Of a DNA stretch of 64,000 nucleotides, positions 60,201 to 64,000 are shown piece by piece. Each line of letters begins with the position of its first letter. Within the stretch, counting starts at the first letter, position 1. Origin of the DNA: Norana najaformis (taxonomy: Eukaryota > Annelida > Clitellata > Crassiclitellata > Hormogastridae); the NCBI GenBank assembly GCA_964023275.1, contig OZ029921.1, forward strand, positions 16,900,204-16,964,203, given 5' to 3'. The position numbers and the translations under genes were made by a program. Below the pieces are notes generated by a model. It saw only the letters and a program-made list of their open reading frames with translations, did not search any database and was not told the DNA's origin.

Positions 60201-63200
60201 ATGTTTTGATATAACGCCTTTTCAACGCCTAACAGTTCAGACATCCAATGAAAAGTGACTCACCAGAATGAGCCTTCTCCTTCTTCTTTCTTTCCGTTTC
60301 CAGATACTGTTTCGAGGTAGATTCTATCTTTCTCACCCAGTTATCTCTGTCACATCAAAACAGATTTTTACAATTTTGCACATCACATAGAGTTTTTGGT
60401 ACCTTTCATCGACTTATCGATCTATCTAACAGTGGCAAGACATTTGGCAAGTCTCTACAGAAGGATTTGCTGTTTGAATCCATGTCTTTTGTGCGAAATC
60501 AACAATTCCCAGGTAAGCCATGCAAACTGTAAGGAAAGTTCAACTGACCTTCTCTTGGATGAACTGCTGTTACTATGTAAATGTAATCAGAAAACGTCTA
60601 CTGTGCTGGTGTCCAATGCACAACACATCAACCGATGGCACTGTGTATGCACTTCAGCTGAAAACTCTTCTAACCCCAGGACCATACCTTTCAGGACTGT
60701 GCATGACAAATATGAGTGATAAACTAATGACTACCTATCTAACTATCCAAATTCAAACTTGCAAATAAATTAATTACATTATTATAATGTAAGTAATTGC
60801 ATAAAAAACCAGGTTATTCACAAATTCTGTAAGCTATAATAATGCAAATAATTCTATATGACTGGGCACCATCATCTACACAAATGGTGACAACTTTACC
60901 AAACTTCAGTCTGCATAATTACCTCTGATTTTCATAATAACAATCACACTACTACTAGCACCCACCAATCCACATTCAAGAAAAAATTTCACATGCACAC
61001 AACTCTGACATGACCACTTGTAATACATTTCTAAAAACAGCATGCAATAATTATATTTTCATACAGCATTTATTTCATATGAAATTATTTCCATCCAATG
61101 CACATAATTTTGCTCAAGGATTCACCATGTTCTGTGAACACGAATTGCTCCTTGCCTTTCATTTGTAGTTGTAGCTCGGAAACTGTAGGTTGTACGTTCA
61201 ACGTGAGATATGTGAAATATTGTGCTATCAGCATCGCTATCTTGTGGTTTCTGGATCATAACCTCGTTGAGAAATATTGGCTACAAAATGGTGAGATGTC
61301 AATGTTGTTAAATATTTAAATGTAGTGAAATGACAAAACCAGGAAGTTTCTATCACACATTTTTATTCGTACACAGAATGTCGCTTAACTCGATATTACT
61401 GTAACAAATATAATTTATATTTGAGAATGTCTGTAATATATTGAGCAACAAGAAAATGAACTGCCATCTATCTCTCAGCTGACTTTCAACAAACACGATC
61501 CCCTCAACTTAAGGTAAGGTAAGGTAATTGGTCATGTATCAATCACCAGCACTCCTCAAAGTAGGATCTATGGGTGTCGGCTGAAGCCAAGCTCAACAAC
61601 ACTTATCCAACACTCAAAAATCCACAATAAACCATGTATTTCATATGGGTACTTTCAAATTATGAAATGGGAATCAAATCCCAGATGAAATGGTGAAATG
61701 GCAAATGGCAATCATGCCCTTTCTAATGCCAGTCTTTATCCATCAACTCTTTAATTGGAGGAATGTGATGTGTTGATGACTACTAGGTACATATGTGCAA
61801 GTAGATGTGAGCAGAAATAAAAGCATATGAAATGTTGGCTCACATTTCTGTACATCTTGAGGTGGACATTAGCCTTCATGTCCATTGTAAAAATAGATGT
61901 TATGTTTCCAATTGGTCGCTGAGGTTGAGCAAGGAGCAGGAAATCATTAAACAGTATGCCAACCAGTTCTTTTCCACTCTTCACCTGATGAAAAATGCAA
62001 CACATTGAAACAAAATGAAACAAAAGTCTGACCTTTCACAAACTCAGACCCCACATCACCAGATTTAAAAACTGCTCGTACCTGAGAAAATCACGACATC
62101 CACCCAATATAAAGTATATGCTTGTTAGTTGAAGCAGCTTGGGTCAGTACAACTTTTGTTATCATAACATATGATGGCAAGTCATTCATGTAGTATTAGG
62201 TGTTTCACTTGTTTAAACTGAGAAGAAAAGGAAGAATTATGCAACAAACTTACCTTGTACAAAGTGCCACAGTGTATGTATTTACGTGGCCCGAGACAAT
62301 TTGTCAATGAGTTGAAAGTAATTTTCTGAAAATGCAACAATCAAAGGTATCATCTCTGCTGGTTTACACTAGAATTTTAATATATAAAACTTTAATAAAT
62401 GCTCCTAAATGACTTTGTTGCATTACATGTAGTTATTACATTATGCTACGACATCCAGCACCCAAGAGGCTGGATGCTCTTGCCACTCATGGGCACAAGT
62501 GGTGGAGTCCGACTTGAACCCACTAAATATCTTACTATACAAAGCCTGCTGACATGTACAGAGGAGTAAAGGAAGATTTATGCAACAAACTTGCCTTGTA
62601 CAGGCAATGGAGATGGCAATGTTCCACAGAGGGGCACAATACAGATGGTGATTATGATGTGTGCTCTTGTCTTCCCCACATACCTCTGCCAGTCCATCGC
62701 AGTGCACGTGAGTCTGCATCCATTCCAGTCGGTCAGAGTTTTCTTTTTCCCTGACCCCTTCGTTGACCTGGCTGCACAGTTCTGTGGCTTTGTTCAAAGC
62801 CTCTTGAAGATTATGATGATCCGGGTGGCCAGCAGGCGTGTGCTTAAATATCTGGAATTCAATCAAATATGAATAATGCCTTGCAATAAAAAACATCACT
62901 TACAACATTCCAGTATTATTTAACATTAGCATATCCACGCTCCACTGGCAGGAATCAGTTTATTCTTTCACCTGTATACAAATTAAGACTGTGGCCAATA
63001 AATTTGAGTGATAATTGGATACCTGGTAGTATTCTATCTTGCTATCTGTATGACTTGTGTTCAGTTAGAATGTACCTTGTGATTCTGTGGTCATTTAACG
63101 CTCAAATGATAATCAGAGATCTACATGTTTAAGTAATACTTAATAAGATCAGCAGTAAGTGAATTTGACAATAGCACCTTTTCAATCAACAGAGGGTATT

Positions 63201-63652
63201 TGGTGATGCGTTGCAATGGCTTCAGTAGAAAACTACTCAGCGGCAGACCAAGTGTACGAGGATCTTGACAGCATTTCTAAAACACAAACGCTAACAGCTT
63301 CTGAAAAGTTGCAGTTCTCACATGAGCAGAAGGTTGAGTGTGATAGCAGCAGCATTGTAGTAAATTTGGATAAATTAATTCATTGTTTCTTTCTAGCAGC
63401 CCTTAAAGCTGCAATGCTTGGATTAAAGAATCTTTCAGTTACAAAGCAACCCAAGAATTTTATGACCGTTCTTGATAGACTGCATGATTTGATATGAACT
63501 CACTATACTAGATAATGCCCCAGGACTTGGCAAAATTTTCTTACCTTGTGTGCATCTTTAAACCGGTTGTCTGTTTCATATTTTTTCTGCAAGAGGGCGG
63601 CACTGTTCAGCTGACAGCTGCAGAAGCGAATGTATGGTGACATGTGAACAAG
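51057..63652 (-). CDS. ITSN1: Intersectin, long form, C-terminal part (joined DH-PH-C2 region)
   Basis: Intersectin is an endocytic scaffold at clathrin-coated pits. Its long form ends in a DH-PH-C2 cassette, where DH is an exchange factor for Cdc42, PH aids membrane binding and C2 binds lipids and perhaps calcium. Ten exon positions are resolved on the minus strand, with two alternatives for one of them. With either alternative the frame is continuous: 401 or 399 residues plus stop. The order is DH second half (residues 1-125), PH (about 130-275) and C2 (about 285-395). The EH, coiled-coil and SH3 parts and the start of DH lie beyond 64000. Many invertebrates have a single intersectin, so the ITSN1/ITSN2 distinction may not apply. 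Confidence 0.94.
51209..51759 (-). other. ITSN intron within C2
   Basis: AT-rich sequence; no features seen. Confidence 0.7.
51760..51933 (-). CDS. ITSN1: ITSN exon: C2 domain core
   Basis: The acceptor is AATTGCAG and the donor GTACGT, phase 1 in and out. It encodes [38 protein letters not shown] and [18 protein letters not shown] and YDRD supply aspartates at the positions that hold calcium in canonical C2 domains. Confidence 0.97.
52395..52474. repeat. 40-bp imperfect tandem duplication
   Basis: TATGTTTTCTG, ATGAACTG and GGCATAG blocks repeat once, at 52395..52434 and 52435..52474, with a few differences. Confidence 0.8.
53202..54273. mobile_element. TA-flanked DNA element, pogo/Tc1-like (non-coding, 1072 bp)
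   Basis: The left end is CAGTGCAATTCACTTAAGAC. The right end, reverse-complemented, is CAGTGCAGTTCGTTTAAGAC. Both run on into GAAA, so 20 of 24 terminal bases match. TA flanks both sides (53200..53201 and 54274..54275). The motif TAAGACGAAATGTT recurs inside each end. No transposase catalytic motif is visible, although a short SETDSDS-type acidic tail near 54020 resembles the C-termini of pogo/jerky transposases. Probably a deletion derivative. Confidence 0.7.
55730..55807 (-). CDS. ITSN1: ITSN alternative exon B: start of C2 domain
   Basis: The acceptor is CCTGTAG and the donor GTAGGA, phase 1 in and out, 78 nt. The peptide is [18 protein letters not shown], then CNLTPGED, aligning with the human start of C2 (GRLMVNVVEGIEL). 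It is a diverged duplicate of exon A at 57663..57746 and can replace it without a frame change. Its calcium-loop segment is one residue shorter than in exon A. Confidence 0.88.
55808..57662 (-). other. ITSN intron between the two alternative C2 exons (1.9 kb)
   Basis: It contains an L2/CR1-like reverse-transcriptase fragment with an inverted duplication at about 56177..56450. Otherwise unassigned. Confidence 0.75.
56177..56450 (+). mobile_element. L2/CR1-like reverse-transcriptase fragment with foldback start
   Basis: The plus strand reads [20 protein letters not shown] and [20 protein letters not shown], the reverse-transcriptase region around motif A (usual form LLDLSAAFDTVDHNILL). The minus strand immediately to the left (56217..56177) reads [13 protein letters not shown], the same motif inverted, so the two copies form a hairpin of about 40-bp arms. 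After about 56370 coding similarity fades through frame changes. Confidence 0.7.
57663..57746 (-). CDS. ITSN1: ITSN alternative exon A: start of C2 domain
   Basis: The acceptor is TCTAG and the donor GTAAGA, phase 1 in and out, 84 nt. The peptide is [19 protein letters not shown], then INLTACDVN. Joined to the next exon it gives a loop D-V-N-G-K-SDPY with the same spacing as protein kinase C C2 domains (D-P-N-G-x-SDPY), so the first calcium-loop aspartate is present. Confidence 0.9.
59131..60014 (+). mobile_element. Mutator-like element with repeated ends and decayed transposase
   Basis: The ends are inverted arrays of a unit near AGTTGCTCGCTAGGTC (59131..59230 on the plus strand, 59911..60014 on the minus). 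The plus-strand interior encodes a MULE transposase C-terminus: [44 protein letters not shown] and, in another frame, [15 protein letters not shown]. The pattern matches the usual YFE-x-TYIG, LWN, LPRTNN-x-x-EGWH and WKFI-x-ALKKEQ of this superfamily. In-frame stops and at least one frame change near 59570 show it is dead. No matching target duplication was found, so ends are approximate. Confidence 0.7.
59411..59790 (+). pseudogene. MULE transposase C-terminal remnant
   Basis: Coding similarity starts at VLDYFEDTW and ends near [12 protein letters not shown], spread over two or three frames. The catalytic DDE core is not present, so only the last third of a transposase survives. Confidence 0.65.
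60264..60346 (-). CDS. ITSN1: ITSN exon: PH domain C-terminal helix
   Basis: The acceptor is TGTGACAG and the donor GTGAGT, phase 2 in and 1 out. It encodes [20 protein letters not shown], then KKEKAHS, aligned with the human [20 protein letters not shown]. W is the invariant PH helix tryptophan. Confidence 0.94.
61156..61280 (-). CDS. ITSN1: ITSN exon: PH domain middle (GC donor)
   Basis: The acceptor is TTTTGTAG, phase 0 in and 2 out. The peptide is [34 protein letters not shown] and RATTTNE, aligned with the human PIFLNEVLVKLP, IFHISHIDRVYTLRAES and INER. The exon ends GAAAG before GCAAGG, so the intron has a GC rather than GT donor. The AG plus A of the next exon restores the conserved Arg. 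Confidence 0.93.
61505..61735 (-). repeat. SINE with ACCTT tail, copy 2
   Basis: On the minus strand a tRNA-like head (GGGCATGATTGCC, B box GGGATTTGATTCCC) precedes a body with GAGGAGTGCTGG and a tail ACCTTACCTTACCTT near 61511. The 3' part matches 28880..28955. Confidence 0.55.
61844..61984 (-). CDS. ITSN1: ITSN exon: PH domain first half
   Basis: The acceptor is TTCATCAG and the donor GTGAGC, phase 0 both sides. It encodes [27 protein letters not shown] and NVHLKMYRN, matching the human [18 protein letters not shown] and LQYKMYKT. Confidence 0.95.
62221..62602. repeat. 42-bp direct repeat duplicating a splice-donor segment
   Basis: 62220..62261 and 62561..62602 agree at about 38 of 42 bases (shared core ATGCAACAAACTT). 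The first copy includes the donor of the exon at 62254..62325. In the second copy that donor reads GCAAGT instead of GTAAGT. Confidence 0.7.
62254..62325 (-). CDS. ITSN1: ITSN exon: DH-PH junction
   Basis: The acceptor is CATTTTCAG and the donor GTAAGT, phase 0 both sides. The 24-codon peptide [20 protein letters not shown], then TLYK, matches the human [23 protein letters not shown]. Confidence 0.95.
62684..62851 (-). CDS. ITSN1: ITSN exon: end of DH domain
   Basis: The acceptor is GAATTCCAG and the donor GTATGT, phase 0 both sides. It encodes [20 protein letters not shown], then [20 protein letters not shown] and WMQTHV, almost identical to the human [20 protein letters not shown] block. 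Confidence 0.97.
63178..63276 (-). CDS. ITSN1: ITSN exon: DH domain conserved helix
   Basis: The acceptor is GTGTTTTAG and the donor GTGCTA, phase 0 both sides, 33 codons. It encodes [20 protein letters not shown] and [17 protein letters not shown]-x-QR-x-TKYPLL is the signature of DH domains, in the helix that contacts the GTPase. Confidence 0.95.
63545..63652 (-). CDS. ITSN1: ITSN exon: DH domain middle (first exon visible)
   Basis: The acceptor is TTTATCAG and the donor GTAAGA, phase 0 both sides, 36 codons. [20 protein letters not shown], then [16 protein letters not shown], matches the human PYIRFCS-x-QLNGAALIQQK. Earlier exons lie beyond the right edge. Confidence 0.94.
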
Positions 63653-64000
63653 CTGATAAAAAATGAACAATAAAATAAATCACTTCCAATAAAATATGAA
63701 AACAAAACAATCATCAGTCTGGAGTACAAATGCTATATTCAAATTTCTTACTTTCAGATCCTGCAGTTAGCCAGAATTTTAGTGTTGATGCTATAAGTAG
63801 AAGCAATTATAATTAAGAGAAAATAATTAGACTGAATTAACCTGACATTCATATTAAAATAAGTTTTGCAGTTATAAATCAGTCAACTAAGCCATGCACT
63901 TCAGTACAGTTTATCAAAATATGCCTGCATTAAAAGTGCTCATAATAAATATACAATTTTAACCTAACATCTAGAAAAATTCAAATTTAAATGGTCTTGT
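63653..64000 (-). other. ITSN intron, right edge of window
   Basis: AT-rich sequence with no visible exon. The gene continues to the right. Confidence 0.7.

Larger units (their letters stand above)
57747..60263 (-). other. ITSN intron (2.5 kb) with Mutator-like fossil
   Basis: It hosts the element at 59131..60014. The plus-strand frame at 58315..58632 is AT-rich and shows no resemblance to a gene. No further coding sequence is seen. Confidence 0.7.

Noticed and set aside
62441-62899. 152-codon minus-strand frame
   Set aside because: Only 62684..62851 is the intersectin exon; the rest is read-through into introns beyond good splice sites.
63216-63497. Plus-strand 93-codon open frame
   Set aside because: It overlaps the minus-strand DH exon at 63178..63276, whose sequence is clearly conserved. 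The plus frame has no recognisable features and is a shadow plus intron sequence.

Overview
This is eukaryotic, animal DNA: AT-rich, with long introns, GT-AG splice sites, many microsatellites and scattered transposon fossils. The two genes and the repeat mix (L2/CR1-like and other LINE fragments, tRNA-derived SINEs, Mutator-like elements carrying a FLYWCH finger) suggest an invertebrate, perhaps a lophotrochozoan such as a mollusc. The species cannot be fixed from this window.

Plus strand, 1 to about 47400: most of an afadin gene (AFDN/MLLT4/canoe). I resolve 25 exons, 6539..46987, whose phases all agree. They give an open frame of 1884 codons that starts inside the first Ras-association domain (the start codon lies upstream of the window). 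Domain order is RA1, linker, RA2, FHA, DIL, PDZ, a large proline-rich low-complexity exon, charged coiled-coil exons and a conserved C-terminal tail. A candidate poly(A) signal lies at 47376..47381. Position 1..6538 is presumably the first large intron.

Minus strand, 64000 down to about 49150: the 3' end of a long-form intersectin gene (ITSN), convergent with afadin and separated from it by about 1.75 kb. Exons encode the second half of the DH (Rho-family GEF) domain, the PH domain and the C2 domain, ending at a stop at 51057..51059. Two tandem exons (57663..57746 and 55730..55807) encode alternative versions of the first part of the C2 domain, with identical phases; they look like a mutually exclusive pair. 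One intron, starting at 61155, uses a GC donor.

Mobile DNA in introns: a complete 692-bp Mutator-like element with a perfect 9-bp target duplication, minisatellite inverted ends and a FLYWCH zinc-finger frame (44255..44946); a second Mutator-like fossil with a decayed transposase C-terminus (59131..60014); two elements of about 1.05 kb with CAGTG ends and TA duplications (13421..14467, 53202..54273); a Tol2-like hAT remnant (about 20850..21912); LINE fragments, one with the inverted 5' arrangement expected from twin priming (about 16985..18170); and several SINEs.

Afadin links nectins to actin at cell junctions. Intersectin is an endocytic scaffold and Cdc42 exchange factor. Nothing in the sequence shows co-regulation of the two. 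I saw no rRNA, tRNA or CRISPR feature, and no convincing wholly new system. The intersectin alternative exons and the FLYWCH element are the most notable findings.
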